64,000 nt of DNA from the NCBI RefSeq assembly GCF_025377685.1, contig NZ_JACEHK010000010.1, positions 186,001-250,000 of the forward strand, given 5' to 3'. The notes below the pieces were generated by a model, which was not told the DNA's origin, did no database searches, and worked only from the letters and a program-made list of their open reading frames with translations. Of the stretch, positions 50,035 to 59,730 are shown one piece after another (within the stretch, counting starts at the first letter, position 1; each line of letters starts with the position of its first letter). Position numbers and translations under genes: made by a program. Source of the stretch: Anaerobacillus sp. CMMVII. Its GTDB lineage: Bacteria; Bacillota; Bacilli; Bacillales; Anaerobacillaceae.

Positions 50035-51528
50035 ATGAGTAATGAAATACTTGAAGAAGCAAGTGTGGACAAACAGAAAGTTTCCAGTCGAATGATTGAA
50101 AATGAAAGATATCTAAAAGAAAAATTAGGAATTGGAATTACTTTCGATATTGGTGTGAGGAAACTTTCAGTACTTGAAAAGGAATTACAGATTTACTTCC
50201 TCAATGGTCTCTGTGATAGTCAATTTATTATTGAATTATTAAAAGAGCTTATGTTTTTGGATGCAACTGAAAAACAAAAACAGCGCGTTAAAGAACAAAT
50301 TGAAAATCGCCTAACTCATGTTCAAGTTGAACGCGTTAAAACGTTAGATGAAGCAACTGATCAGTTATTAGCAGGTCTTATTATTATTCTTATTGAAGAT
50401 GAAACAGAAGCTATCCTTGTTGATGTTCGTAGTTATCCAGGCAGAGGGCCAGATGAGCCAGATACAGAGAGGGTGGTTAGAGGTGCACGGGATGGCTTTA
50501 CAGAAAATCTAATTGTAAATACAGCTTTAACAAGAAGAAGAATTAAAGATGAGAGACTGAGACATGAAATTGTACAAGTCGGTGAACGTTCAAAAACTGA
50601 CATATGTATTGCTTACATAAAGGATGTAGCTGACCCGGCATTTATTGAGAATGTAAAGAAAGAGCTTGATGGAATAAAAATTGATGGAATTTCTATGGCT
50701 GATAAAGTTGTCGAAGAATTTATTGTTAAACAAGGCATAAATCCCTTCCCGTTAGTTCGATACACGGAACGTCCTGATGTTACGGCAACCCATTTACTAG
50801 AAGGGCATGTCGTGATTTATGTAGATACTTCGCCAAGTGTTATCATCTTGCCTACAACATTTTTTCACCATGTACAACATGCGGAAGAGTTTAGACAAGC
50901 TCCGATTGTAGGGACTTTCCTACGCTGGGTCCGTTTTTCAGGGATGATTTTTGCTTTACTTATATTACCGTTGTGGCTGTTAATGGTAATGGAGCCAAGC
51001 TTGCTCCCTGCAGCTTTAGACTTTATCGGACCAAATGAGACGACCAATGTTCCTGTTTTTGCCCAAATAGTCATAGCTGAAATAGGGATTGAGTTGTTGA
51101 GGATGGCAGCCATCCATACGCCTTCACCGTTGGCGACTGCTCTCGGGTTAGTTGCAGCGTTGCTTATCGGGGAAATCGCGATTAATGTTGGTTTATTTAT
51201 TCCAGAGGTTATTCTTTATGTAGCGCTCGGGGCAATTGGAACATTTGCAACACCTAGTTATGAATTAGGTATAGCATTAAAGCTTTCTCGCTTAGTATTA
51301 TTATTGGCCGTATTTATCTTTAAAGTTCCAGGCTTTATCATCGGTTTCACAGTATTCTTTATATTCCTTACTAGCATAAGGCCGATGAATACACCCTACT
51401 TATGGCCGTTTATCCCGTTTTATCCGAGAGCGTTTGCGGATATTCTGTTTAGACTTTCAGTTCCATTAAAGAAGAAAAGACCAAAAATTGTTAATCCACA
51501 AAACTCAACAAAACAATCAACTAACTAA
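50035..51528 (+). CDS. spoVAF: Stage V sporulation protein AF (GerA-family)
   Basis: A 497-residue membrane protein of the GerA A-subunit family. A soluble N-terminal half (SYPGRGPDEPDTERVVRG; LVNTALTRRR-type region) precedes about five helices (from about residue 295). Last gene of spoVA, starting at the base after the spoVAEA stop. Conserved PEVILYVALGAIGTFATPSY marks the GerA core. Confidence 0.95.
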   Translation: MSNEILEEASVDKQKVSSRMIENERYLKEKLGIGITFDIGVRKLSVLEKELQIYFLNGLCDSQFIIELLKELMFLDATEKQKQRVKEQIENRLTHVQVERVKTLDEATDQLLAGLIIILIEDETEAILVDVRSYPGRGPDEPDTERVVRGARDGFTENLIVNTALTRRRIKDERLRHEIVQVGERSKTDICIAYIKDVADPAFIENVKKELDGIKIDGISMADKVVEEFIVKQGINPFPLVRYTERPDVTATHLLEGHVVIYVDTSPSVIILPTTFFHHVQHAEEFRQAPIVGTFLRWVRFSGMIFALLILPLWLLMVMEPSLLPAALDFIGPNETTNVPVFAQIVIAEIGIELLRMAAIHTPSPLATALGLVAALLIGEIAINVGLFIPEVILYVALGAIGTFATPSYELGIALKLSRLVLLLAVFIFKVPGFIIGFTVFFIFLTSIRPMNTPYLWPFIPFYPRAFADILFRLSVPLKKKRPKIVNPQNSTKQSTN

Positions 51529-51647
51529 CGTATTGCGATATTATCATTTTTATGATAAAGTTTTACGTAATCATTTGAAAGAGTTTCATAATAGATGTTG
51601 GAATTATGAAAATTCTTTAAAGGTAAGATAAATTAATAAAACCCCTC

Positions 51648-51820
51648 ATTGATTAATGGGGTAGAGGCGCAAAGCGAATGAGTAAACTGTGGAGCTTGGG
51701 AAGCATTGAAGCAGCTTGAAAGGTCAATTTGCCGAAGTGGAGAATTGAGCCCTATCAATCTTTGCTGGGTCGTTATTGAATAAATAACGGACTGTCACTG
51801 TTCGCAGTGGAGGACTACTT
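51648..51820 (+). promoter_or_regulatory. Lysine riboswitch (L-box)
   Basis: GGTAGAGGCGCAAAGCGAAT, GAGTAAAC, GAAAGGTCAATTTGCCGAAG, CTTTGCTGGGTCGTTATTGA and ATAAATAACGGACTGTCAC follow the conserved order of the L-box in the B. subtilis lysC leader. It lies upstream of lysA and before a terminator, so lysine should repress lysA by early termination. Confidence 0.92.
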
Positions 51821-51847
51821 TTTACTTGAGGTTACGAAAAAGCTATT

Positions 51848-51886
51848 AAGGCGGAAAATGTAACTTACATTTCCGCCTTTTTTATA
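51848..51886 (+). terminator. Riboswitch-controlled terminator of lysA
   Basis: AAGGCGGAAAATG, TAACTTA, CATTTCCGCCTT followed by TTTTTATA. Confidence 0.9.
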
Positions 51887-51903
51887 TCCTATATTCTAAA
51901 TTT

Positions 51904-52001
51904 TAGGCTGTTTTCGTAAACTTTGTTGCTTTTAGGTCGTACCAAGCATTCGCTTGGTTGCGACCTAAAAGCTAATAGAAACAATCTATTAGGAAAGAGC
52001 G
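51904..52001. repeat. MITE-like repeat, copy I, short palindromic form
   Basis: GGCTGTTTTCGTAAACTTTG, then GCTTTTAGGTCG and CGACCTAAAAGC closing a single CCAAGCATTCGCTTGG hairpin. The right end AGGAAAGAGC is degenerate. It lies between the riboswitch terminator and the lysA start, so it is within the lysA leader. Confidence 0.75.
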
Positions 52002-52078
52002 AAATTTTAAGAATGAATTTTAAGTAAACTTATTATTTTCTGTACTTAAATTCACACAAACGAGAGGAGATCATGTGA

Positions 52079-53401
52079 ATGTACAAACACGGTACGAGCA
52101 GAGTTAATGACATAGGTCATTTAGAAATTGGTGGAGTTGATACTGTCAGTTTAAAGGAACAGTTTGGCACACCATTATATGTTTATGATGTCGCTTTAAT
52201 TAGAGAAAGGGCGAATGAGTTTGTAAATGCTTTTCAAAAACGTGGAATTAAGGCTCAGGTAGCCTATGCTAGTAAAGCATTTAGTTGTGTAGCGATGGTT
52301 CAACTTGCAAAACAACTGAATTTAAGTTTAGATGTTGTTTCTGGTGGTGAATTGCACACAGCGCTAGTAGCTGGATTTCCTGCAGAAAAAATTCATTTTC
52401 ATGGAAATAATAAAAGTTCTATGGAAATCGACATGGCAGTTGAAGCAGGCATCGGTTGTTTTGTTGTAGATAACTTTTTAGAGATTGAGCTAATTAGAGA
52501 AACGGCCCAAAGATACGGGAAAAAGGTTTCAGTTCTGTTACGGATTACACCTGGGGTAGAGGCCCACACTCATGAATATATTTCTACAGGTCAGGAAGAT
52601 TCTAAATTTGGTTTTGATTTAATCAGTCGTCAAGCCCAAGAAGCGATAGTAAAAGTTCGAGATGCAAAAGAAATTGAAATGTTAGGTTTTCATTGTCATA
52701 TTGGTTCACAGATTTTTGAAACAACCGGTTTTATTATGGCTGTAGAAAAAGTGTTTGCTTATCTAGCAGAGTGGAAAACCCAATTAGACTATGTTCCACA
52801 AGTTTTAAATCTTGGTGGTGGATTTGGGATTCGTTATGTCGAAGGAGATACACCACTTCCAGTTTCTCACTATGTTGATGCGACGATAAATGCGGTTGAA
52901 ACCGAGTCAAGAAAACTTGGAATTGACATTCCAGAGATTTGGATTGAGCCAGGACGTTCTCTTGTTGGAGATGCTGGAACAACATTATATACAGTTGGAT
53001 CTGAAAAAGAGGTTCCAGAAGTGCGTCATTATTTGTCAGTTGACGGAGGAATGACAGATAACTTGCGCCCTGCTCTTTATCAGGCAAAATATGAAGCAAT
53101 GATTGCTAATCGGAGTAATGAAGCTAATCAGGAAATCTATTCTATTGCCGGGAAATGTTGTGAAAGTGGAGATATGCTGATTTGGGATATTGCATTACCT
53201 TTTGCTAGACATGGTGATGTATTAGCGGTATCTTGTACTGGGGCATATGGATATTCGATGTCTAACAACTACAATCGAATACCTCGACCAGCAGTAGTTT
53301 TCGTTGAAAACAGCGAAACAACATTGGTAGTAAAAAGGGAAACTTATAAAGATATAGTTCAGCTTGATTTACAGCTCAACGGAACTTCATTAGAAAACTA
53401 A
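52079..53401 (+). CDS. lysA: Diaminopimelate decarboxylase
   Basis: A 440-residue fold-III PLP enzyme making L-lysine from meso-diaminopimelate. PLP Lys66 is in VAYASKAFS. HCHIGSQ, GGGFGIRY and EPGRSLVGDAG (PLP phosphate) and the GKCCESGD Cys from the partner subunit are present. AGGAGA lies about 9 nt before the ATG. It is controlled by the upstream lysine riboswitch. Confidence 0.96.
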   Translation: MYKHGTSRVNDIGHLEIGGVDTVSLKEQFGTPLYVYDVALIRERANEFVNAFQKRGIKAQVAYASKAFSCVAMVQLAKQLNLSLDVVSGGELHTALVAGFPAEKIHFHGNNKSSMEIDMAVEAGIGCFVVDNFLEIELIRETAQRYGKKVSVLLRITPGVEAHTHEYISTGQEDSKFGFDLISRQAQEAIVKVRDAKEIEMLGFHCHIGSQIFETTGFIMAVEKVFAYLAEWKTQLDYVPQVLNLGGGFGIRYVEGDTPLPVSHYVDATINAVETESRKLGIDIPEIWIEPGRSLVGDAGTTLYTVGSEKEVPEVRHYLSVDGGMTDNLRPALYQAKYEAMIANRSNEANQEIYSIAGKCCESGDMLIWDIALPFARHGDVLAVSCTGAYGYSMSNNYNRIPRPAVVFVENSETTLVVKRETYKDIVQLDLQLNGTSLEN

Positions 53402-53718
53402 GAAAAGCGCCTGAAGCTAGACATCAAGTACTAACAACGTTTATAATTTCTTAACTTATAATAAATAGGCTAGCTCAAGTTCAGCTTTTGGACAATATGG
53501 TGCTTGGTGTTTCAGTGCTTTATATTGTCTTGGAGGTCAAATCTTCGAGCAGCCTTTTCTATTATTGAGAAAGAATTAAACATGGTTAAGCCTAGTTGCA
53601 TCTATAAGTTTGCTACCTTGACTAGTAAGAAACATAATGACAATGTTTGTGTTTTCTTGTTAAAGTGTAGTAAAATGACTTGAGTAAATATGTAATATAT
53701 TTTGAGGAGGATACATAC
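53402..53718. other. Intergenic region with degenerate dispersed repeat
   Basis: GCGCCTGAAGCTAGACATC at 53408-53426 is the reverse complement of the end of the widespread Bacillaceae TGTCTAGCTNC...GGCGC repeat. GGAGGTCAAATCTTCGAG near 53532 resembles its interior. The rest holds the ppiB promoter region; no clear -35/-10 seen. Confidence 0.45.
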
Positions 53719-54153
53719 GTGAAAAAAGGTAGTATTGCTTTTGAAAATGGTGAAAAAATTGTAGTTGAGTTCTTCCCAGAGGAAGCACCAGGTACTGTAG
53801 AGAACTTTGAAAAGTTAGCTAACGAAGGTTATTATAATGGATTAACTTTTCACCGTGTAATTCCAGGATTTGTAGCTCAAGGTGGATGTCCAATTGGTAA
53901 TGGTACAGGTGGTCCAGGTTACACAATTAAATGTGAAACAGAAGGGAACCCACATAAACATGGTCGTGGATACCTTTCAATGGCTCATGCTGGTCGTAAT
54001 ACTGGCGGAAGTCAATTCTTTATCCTTTTTGAACCACAGCCTCATTTAGATGGAGTGCATACTGTATTCGGTCGCGTAATCGAAGGCATGGATGTAGTTG
54101 ATCGTATTCGCCAAAATGATGTAATGAGTGAAGTAAAGGTCTGGGAAGAATAA
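53719..54153 (+). CDS. ppiB: Peptidyl-prolyl cis-trans isomerase (cyclophilin)
   Basis: A 144-residue cytoplasmic cyclophilin. [13 protein letters not shown] carries the catalytic Arg/Phe; [11 protein letters not shown] and SQFFI complete the site. GTG start at 53719, 9 nt after GAGGAGG. The open frame upstream to 53680 is non-coding. B. subtilis PpiB has 143 residues. Confidence 0.95.
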   Translation: MKKGSIAFENGEKIVVEFFPEEAPGTVENFEKLANEGYYNGLTFHRVIPGFVAQGGCPIGNGTGGPGYTIKCETEGNPHKHGRGYLSMAHAGRNTGGSQFFILFEPQPHLDGVHTVFGRVIEGMDVVDRIRQNDVMSEVKVWEE

Positions 54154-54163
54154 TTTATCTTTA

Positions 54164-54207
54164 ACAAGAACTTACATGAGATTCCCTCTTGTAAGTTCTT
54201 TTCTATT
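54164..54207 (+). terminator. Terminator of ppiB
   Basis: AAGAACTTACA, loop, TGTAAGTTCTTTTCT. Confidence 0.88.
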
Positions 54208-54209
54208 AT

Positions 54210-54290
54210 AGGCCTGATTACTCATAGGTTGCTTTAAAATAGCTAGAAGAACAAGATATATCAAGGTCTCAGGAATTAATACTAGACAAC
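54210..54290. repeat. MITE-like repeat fragment, copy J
   Basis: GGCCTGATTACTCATAGGTT, TAGCTAGAAGAACAAGATAT and ATCAAGGTCTCAGG match copy F. It ends next to the -10 region of the rib promoter. Confidence 0.6.
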
Positions 54291-54336
54291 TTTAGTTCCT
54301 TTTGTGATATAATAAACAAAACAAACGAATAAGTAA

Positions 54337-54478
54337 TATCCTTCGGGGCAGGGTGAAATTCCCAACCGGCGGTGATGAAGCAAAGCTTCTAAGCCCGTGA
54401 CCCGCTTTATGTAACGTAAGGCGGTGGATTTGGTGAGAAACCAAAGCCGACAGTATAGTCTGGATGGGAGAAGGATTA
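54337..54478 (+). promoter_or_regulatory. FMN riboswitch (RFN element)
   Basis: ATATCCTTCGGGGCAGGGTG, AAATTCCCAACCGGCGGTGA, AAGCCCGTGA, TGGTGAGAAACC, AAAGCCGACAGTATAGTCTG and GATGGGAGAAGGAT are all present in order. An extended -10 TGATATAAT at 54305-54313 lies just upstream. It controls the rib operon. Confidence 0.97.
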
Positions 54479-54595
54479 ATTGATAAACAATGGGTGAAAT
54501 CTATATTTTTTAGATGTTAGGGTTTCGGACTTTACTTACCGGACTTAACGTTCAAAAAAATGACCGATGACCTGTTTATTTAATTATGCATTTTA

Positions 54596-54638
54596 CCCCA
54601 GAAAGGATACCTTTATCTTTTTTGGGGTTTTATTTTTG
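54596..54638 (+). terminator. FMN-controlled terminator of the rib operon
   Basis: CCCCAGAAAGGATA paired with ATCTTTTTTGGGG, then TTTTATTTTT, between aptamer and ribD. Between aptamer and stem GGTTTCGGACTT... could form an antiterminator. Confidence 0.8.
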
Positions 54639-54714
54639 TTTTTTATAGATAGCACACCAATATGGGAAATTATATGAAGGACTATACACTTTATTTTAAA
54701 AGGATTGAGCGTAA

Positions 54715-55803
54715 ATGAATGACCTAGCCTACATGAGACTTGCTTTACAATTAGCTAAAGGAACTATGGGGCAAACATCACCGAATCCAAATGTCGGATC
54801 AATTGTTGTAAATAATGGGGAAATCGTTGGTATGGGTGCACATTTAAAAGCCGGTACAGAACATGCTGAAGTACATGCCCTAAAAATGGCGGGCGATAAA
54901 GCTAAGGGTGGGACAATTTATGTTACTCTAGAGCCTTGTAGTCACCATGGTAGGACTCCTCCTTGTGCCGATTTAATTATTGAAAAAGGGTTAAAGAGAG
55001 TTGTGATTGCTTGTCTTGATCAAAACCCATTGGTTGCAGGTAAAGGTGTTGAAAAGCTTAGAAATGCTAATATAGAAGTAGAGATTGGTGTCTTAGAAGA
55101 AGAGGCGCTAGAATTAAACAAAGTATTTTTTTATTACATTAAAACAAAACAACCCTATGTCACATTGAAAACAGCAACTACACTTGATGGGAAAATTGCT
55201 ACATCTACTGGTGAAAGTAAGTGGATTACAGGTGAGATCGCTAGAGAAGATGTGCATCAGCTTCGCCATGAGCACGATGCAATTCTAGTTGGAGTAGGTA
55301 CTGTTTTAGCCGATGATCCTTCCTTAACGACTAGAAGGAAAGAAGGTGGGAAAAATCCGGTTAGGATTATCTTAGACCATCATCTACGTACACCTATTCA
55401 ATCAAAGCTAGTGACAGATAGAAAGGCTCCAACATGGATTATTACCGGAAAAGATGCTCCCAAAACTAAGCAAATGGAATTAAGTAATTTAGGAGTGAAA
55501 ATAATTCGGATGGATCAAAGTGACATTATTATCACCGAACTACTCTTGGTTTTGGGAAAAGAAGGGATAACCTCTTTGCTTGTTGAGGGTGGTAGTATGG
55601 TAAATGATAGCTTTCTTCGGGCACGTTGTATAAATGAAGTTATAACATATATTGCGCCAAAACTTATTGGTGGGAAAGAAGCACCTACCTCGTTTTCAGG
55701 GATTGGCTTTCCGCAATTAGGTAATGCTTATCAGCTCTCAATAAAAGAAGTAAAGCAATTAGGTGATGATTTGAAAATTGTTTCTGTTCCAAAGGGGAAT
55801 AAT
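54715..55803 (+). CDS. ribD: Bifunctional deaminase/reductase RibD (stop codon lost by frameshift)
   Basis: About 362 residues: an N-terminal pyrimidine deaminase (zinc ligands in HAEVHA at 50-55, and EPCSHHGRTPPC at 73-84) and a C-terminal reductase (from about 145, with KTATTLDGKIATSTG). It performs the second and third steps of riboflavin synthesis. The frame runs without a stop into ribE. Adding one A to CCAAAGGGG would end RibD as SVPKGE-stop, 1 nt before the ribE ATG. I read the continuous 578-codon frame as a 1-nt loss, not a true fusion. Confidence 0.9.
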
Positions 55804-56451
55804 ATGTTTACTGGAATAATTGAAGAAGTAGGAACAATTGAGCAAATAAAACAATCAGGGGATGCGATTGTCATGACGATCGCATCAAAGAAATTATTAA
55901 TTGATGCTCATTTGGGAGATAGCATCGCAGTAAATGGTGTTTGTTTAACAGTTACTTCGTTTGATAAAGAGCGCTTTACGGTTGATTTAATGCCTGAAAC
56001 CGTCAGAAACACTAGCCTTAGGCAGCTTTCGAGAGGATCCAAGGTGAACCTTGAAAGAGCAATGGCTGCTGGTGGACGTTTTGGCGGACATTTTGTATCA
56101 GGACATGTTGATGGAGTTGGTGAAATTTTCAAAAAACATCGCCAAGATAATGCTATATATTATGAAATTAAAATTCCTAAAAACATTAGGAAATATATCA
56201 TCATGAAAGGTTCAGTTGCTGTTGATGGAACAAGCTTAACTGTTTTCGGCGTTACTGAAGATACTTTTACAATTTCAATCATTCCTCATACTCTTTCTGA
56301 GACTATTCTTGGGCTGAAAGGTCCTAGTGATGTAGTGAATATTGAATGTGATATGATAGGGAAATATATTGAGCAGTTTATCGAACAAAGACAAGGTAGA
56401 AGCAATTCGTCTCTTTCAGCAAGTTTTTTAGAAGAGCATGGCTTTAAATAA
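55804..56451 (+). CDS. ribE: Riboflavin synthase alpha subunit
   Basis: A 215-residue enzyme, equal in length to B. subtilis RibE, that dismutates two lumazines into riboflavin. It begins MFTGIIEEVGTIE, and two tandem lumazine-binding domains each hold a VNGVCLTV / VDGTSLTVF motif. AAAGGGG 6-8 nt before the ATG is its ribosome site, which argues for a separate gene despite the open frame from ribD. Confidence 0.93.
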   Translation: MFTGIIEEVGTIEQIKQSGDAIVMTIASKKLLIDAHLGDSIAVNGVCLTVTSFDKERFTVDLMPETVRNTSLRQLSRGSKVNLERAMAAGGRFGGHFVSGHVDGVGEIFKKHRQDNAIYYEIKIPKNIRKYIIMKGSVAVDGTSLTVFGVTEDTFTISIIPHTLSETILGLKGPSDVVNIECDMIGKYIEQFIEQRQGRSNSSLSASFLEEHGFK

Positions 56452-56572
56452 GTTTTTATAGATTTGGTTATAAGCAATACTTATATAGAAGAGGGATACT
56501 TAATTATTTTTCTTTTTTAAAAGATAAGAATGTATAAAATTTCAACGTAATAACTGTCTAGCTCCACCGCCC

Positions 56573-56685
56573 AGCCCCTCGAGGTCAAATAACCTTCGAG
56601 AATAAAAGTGAAAGAGCACACTTTTTTTCTCGAAGAACATTTGCTAGTCGGGGCTTAACAGGGCGCTTGCGCTTTTCTTATATGA
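56573..56685. repeat. Bacillaceae TGTCTAGCTCC dispersed repeat
   Basis: TGTCTAGCTCCACCGCCCAG, CCCCTCGAGGTCAAAT, a TTCGAGAATAAAAGTG / CACTTTTTTTCTCGAA hairpin, and GGCTTAACAGGGCGCTTGCG. This is the well-known palindromic intergenic repeat of Bacillus and Geobacillus genomes. It splits ribE from ribA. Confidence 0.8.
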
Positions 56686-56792
56686 ACACTTTAATCGACT
56701 ATAGCTGATGTAACCAATACCATGCGAAAACAGCTTATTTCAAAGAAAAATAATGATATTTGAGGGGAACAGTAAACAGAGGAGGGAATGTA

Positions 56793-57986
56793 ATGTTTGA
56801 TCCAATTGAAGAAGCGATTTATGAGTTAATGCAAGGAAACATTGTCATCGTTTGTGATGATGAAGATCGAGAAAATGAGGGAGATTTTATTGCTTTAGCC
56901 GAAAAGGCAACCCCGGAAGTAATAAATTTTATGATTACTCACGGGAGAGGGTTAGTTTGTACCCCGATAACTGAAGAAAGAGCTAAGCAACTAGACTTAA
57001 TGCCAATGGTTGATCATAATACAGATCCACACGGCACAGCTTTTACGATTAGTGTAGATTATAAAACAACGACGACAGGTATCTCGGCCCATGAACGTTC
57101 AGCAACAATTCTCGCACTAATTGATGAACAAGCAAAAGGGACGGATTTTAAAAGACCCGGTCATATATTTCCTCTTGTAGCTAAAGACGGAGGTGTTTTA
57201 AGAAGGGCTGGTCATACTGAGGCAGCCGTTGACTTAGCTAGACTTTCAGGGGCAAAACCAGCAGGAGTCATTTGTGAAATAATTAATGAAGACGGAACTA
57301 TGGCTAGAGTTCCTGATTTGCGAAAAATTGCCGATGAGCACGACTTAAAGATGATTACGATCAAGGATCTAATTAAATATCGAAACCGTAAAGATAAACT
57401 TGTAAATCGCGAAGTTGAAATTAATCTACCAACTGAATATGGGACATTTAAAGCAATTGGCTTTTCAAACGTCATTGATGGAAAAGAGAACGTTGCTCTA
57501 GTCAAAGGTGAAATAACACCAGATGAACCTGTATTAGTTCGAGTACACTCGGAGTGCTTAACCGGTGATGTATTTGGGTCCTTCCGCTGCGATTGTGGTC
57601 CTCAATTACATGCTGCGTTAGAGCAAATTGAGAAGGAAGGCAAGGGTATCCTCCTCTACATGCGTCAAGAAGGTAGAGGGATTGGTCTTCTAAATAAGAT
57701 GAAAGCATATAAGCTTCAAGAAGAAGGCTACGATACAGTTGAGGCCAATGAGAAGCTTGGCTTTGCTCCTGATCTCCGTGACTACGGAATTGGTGCACAA
57801 ATTTTACGTGACCTAGGTGTTAGACAAATGAAGTTATTAACAAATAACCCTAGAAAGATAAAAGGATTGAAAGGCTATGATTTAGAAGTAGTCGATCGAG
57901 TAGCTTTACAACTACCACACAACGATGATAATGAAAAATATTTACGTGTGAAGCAACAAAAGCTAGGGCATTTACTTCATTTTTAA
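56793..57986 (+). CDS. ribA: Bifunctional DHBP synthase / GTP cyclohydrolase II
   Basis: A 397-residue RibBA. The N-terminal DHBP synthase ([13 protein letters not shown] at about 24-36; [10 protein letters not shown]) makes the four-carbon unit from ribulose 5-phosphate. The C-terminal GTP cyclohydrolase II has zinc ligands in [16 protein letters not shown] and [15 protein letters not shown] lies 6 nt before ATG 56793. It feeds ribH and ribD. Confidence 0.96.
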   Translation: MFDPIEEAIYELMQGNIVIVCDDEDRENEGDFIALAEKATPEVINFMITHGRGLVCTPITEERAKQLDLMPMVDHNTDPHGTAFTISVDYKTTTTGISAHERSATILALIDEQAKGTDFKRPGHIFPLVAKDGGVLRRAGHTEAAVDLARLSGAKPAGVICEIINEDGTMARVPDLRKIADEHDLKMITIKDLIKYRNRKDKLVNREVEINLPTEYGTFKAIGFSNVIDGKENVALVKGEITPDEPVLVRVHSECLTGDVFGSFRCDCGPQLHAALEQIEKEGKGILLYMRQEGRGIGLLNKMKAYKLQEEGYDTVEANEKLGFAPDLRDYGIGAQILRDLGVRQMKLLTNNPRKIKGLKGYDLEVVDRVALQLPHNDDNEKYLRVKQQKLGHLLHF

Positions 57987-58031
57987 TGTAGAATTTAAGA
58001 AAAATAATAGACATGTTGGAGGAGATTAGTT

Positions 58032-58499
58032 ATGGGAAATCTTTTTGAAGGAAATTTAGTTGGTACAGGTCTTAAAGTAGGGATTGTTGTAGGAAGATTT
58101 AATGAGTTTATTACAAGCAAGTTATTAGGAGGAGCTGAAGATGCTCTGAAACGTCATGGAGTAAACGAAGCAGATATTGATATCGCTTGGGTACCTGGTG
58201 CTTTTGAAATCCCATTAATCGCTAAGAAGATGGCAAGTTCAAAGAAATATGATGCGGTCATAACTTTAGGAACAGTTATTCGTGGAGCAACTCCACACTT
58301 TGATTTTGTCTGTAGTGAAGTTGCTAAAGGAGTTGCTTCAATTAGTTTACAAAATGAAGTGCCTGTGATCTTTGGTGTATTAACAACGGACACAATTGAA
58401 CAAGCGATTGAAAGAGCTGGAACAAAAGCTGGTAATAAAGGTTGGGAAGCAGCAGCGTCGGCGATTGAGATGGCAAATCTTTCAAAATCCTTTGAATAA
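58032..58499 (+). CDS. ribH: 6,7-dimethyl-8-ribityllumazine synthase
   Basis: A 155-residue lumazine synthase forming the icosahedral capsid. [17 protein letters not shown] and [10 protein letters not shown] (catalytic His in the last) are typical. GGAGGAG precedes the ATG. Last main biosynthetic gene of the operon, followed by a terminator. Confidence 0.96.
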   Translation: MGNLFEGNLVGTGLKVGIVVGRFNEFITSKLLGGAEDALKRHGVNEADIDIAWVPGAFEIPLIAKKMASSKKYDAVITLGTVIRGATPHFDFVCSEVAKGVASISLQNEVPVIFGVLTTDTIEQAIERAGTKAGNKGWEAAASAIEMANLSKSFE

Positions 58500-58502
58500 A
58501 TG

Positions 58503-58546
58503 AAAAAAAGATTGTTTAAGCTTAAGCTTGAACAATCTTTTTTTAG
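58503..58546 (+). terminator. Terminator after ribH
   Basis: AAAAAAGATTGTT, AAGCTTAAGCTT, AACAATCTTTTTTT. Confidence 0.9.
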
Positions 58547-58658
58547 TCTTATTTCCAAAAGTTTTGTTTTTCATTTTTCAGATAACAATTGTTTAATTTC
58601 GTAGTATAATATGAATTGTGTGCAACCATAGAAATTCACGAATTGTGAGGGATGCAAT

Positions 58659-59015
58659 ATGTTAATTAAGTATAAAACTTGTTATGAAAAAATAGCAATG
58701 GGCCTCCTTGCTTTTATGCCAGAGGAGAAGAATGTAAAAAAGCTGCAACTAACAATCAAGAAATACGAAGAAGACCCAAGATGGCACCTATTCCTATGGA
58801 GAGATCAGGAAGACATGGTTGGGTTAGTCGGAGTATCAATGTTAGAGGATGAAACGGTCCAGCTCAATCATCTATCTGTATCACCTTCTTTCCGAGAAGA
58901 AGGTCTAGGAAAAAAAATTATAAGTGCAATTAAGGACCATTATGTTAAAAAGAAAGTTGTCCCAAGTGTACAAACAGCATTGTTTTTTGTTAAGTGTGAT
59001 ACAGAAACCGAATAA
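58659..59015 (+). CDS. ribT: RibT, GNAT-family acetyltransferase
   Basis: A 118-residue GNAT-fold protein with LNHLSVSPSFREEGLGKKII carrying the acetyl-CoA loop (RxxGLG). Its position after ribH and length (B. subtilis RibT 124) identify it. The substrate is unknown. GAGGGATGC precedes the ATG. It converges with ypuF, sharing a very short junction. Confidence 0.88.
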   Translation: MLIKYKTCYEKIAMGLLAFMPEEKNVKKLQLTIKKYEEDPRWHLFLWRDQEDMVGLVGVSMLEDETVQLNHLSVSPSFREEGLGKKIISAIKDHYVKKKVVPSVQTALFFVKCDTETE

Positions 59016-59528
59016 TTAACTGCCACGCTTCTTTTTTAGTTGCTGTTCTCGTGCAGTGATAATAGCTGAGCGATCTCTTACTTTATGCTTATCAATAATA
59101 CTTTTATCAACTATTGGTTTTTCATCACACCAGATGACACCTTGTTCTTTGGATTTTTTCAGACATTCGTCTAGAACAACTTTATCTACAATTGGAAGCG
59201 TAATGGGTGTATAAGCATTGCGTTTTTTTATAGCTTCGTATTTTTTTGTTAATAAATTGAAAAGTGTAGTATTATCAAAACCGAGCTTGGATAATTGTAT
59301 TTCTTCTTGTTTGAGAATAGCAATCGTTTGCTTCATTAGCTTTTCTGCCCCGACAAAATTTTTTCTTCTATGATGGTACATTGATACTGCTAGTTGAATA
59401 AAGCCCACCCAAAGCTTATTTTTTTGTCCATCTTCTTTCCAATACTCCTCCAAAACTTCATGACATTCAAAATAATCACGGTAGCTATGAAAATAAACTA
59501 AATAGTCAATAAACCTTTGTGGGTACAT
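59016..59528 (-). CDS. ypuF: DUF309 family protein YpuF
   Basis: A 170-residue protein. The DUF309 helical core sits at the N-terminus (YFECHEVLEEYWK at about 19-31; FIQLAVSMYHHRRKN at 43-57). The conserved HE and HHRR residues look like an active or metal site. The C-terminal 60 residues are basic and low complexity. Located between ribT and scpA as in B. subtilis. AAAGGTGG upstream of the ATG. Function unknown. Confidence 0.87.
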   Translation of the reverse strand: MYPQRFIDYLVYFHSYRDYFECHEVLEEYWKEDGQKNKLWVGFIQLAVSMYHHRRKNFVGAEKLMKQTIAILKQEEIQLSKLGFDNTTLFNLLTKKYEAIKKRNAYTPITLPIVDKVVLDECLKKSKEQGVIWCDEKPIVDKSIIDKHKVRDRSAIITAREQQLKKKRGS

Positions 59529-59730
59529 AGTTTTTCCACCTTTCTTAAACTTTGAACTAATTTTAACATAGGAAGAAATTAATAGGCATTAGAAAGCATT
59601 AGTTCTTAAAAAGACACGTATCTTATCTAAAAATATGATATAATTTCATATTGATTACATTTTGTTTAAGAATAACTTAGTCTTTACTATCTTAGGTATT
59701 CTAAACTGCTAGCGGAAAATGGTGAAGTTT

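Noticed and set aside
54715-56451. A genuine RibD-RibE fusion enzyme
   Set aside because: An intact ribosome site precedes the internal ATG, and a 1-nt homopolymer loss fully explains the missing stop in a window with many such losses.
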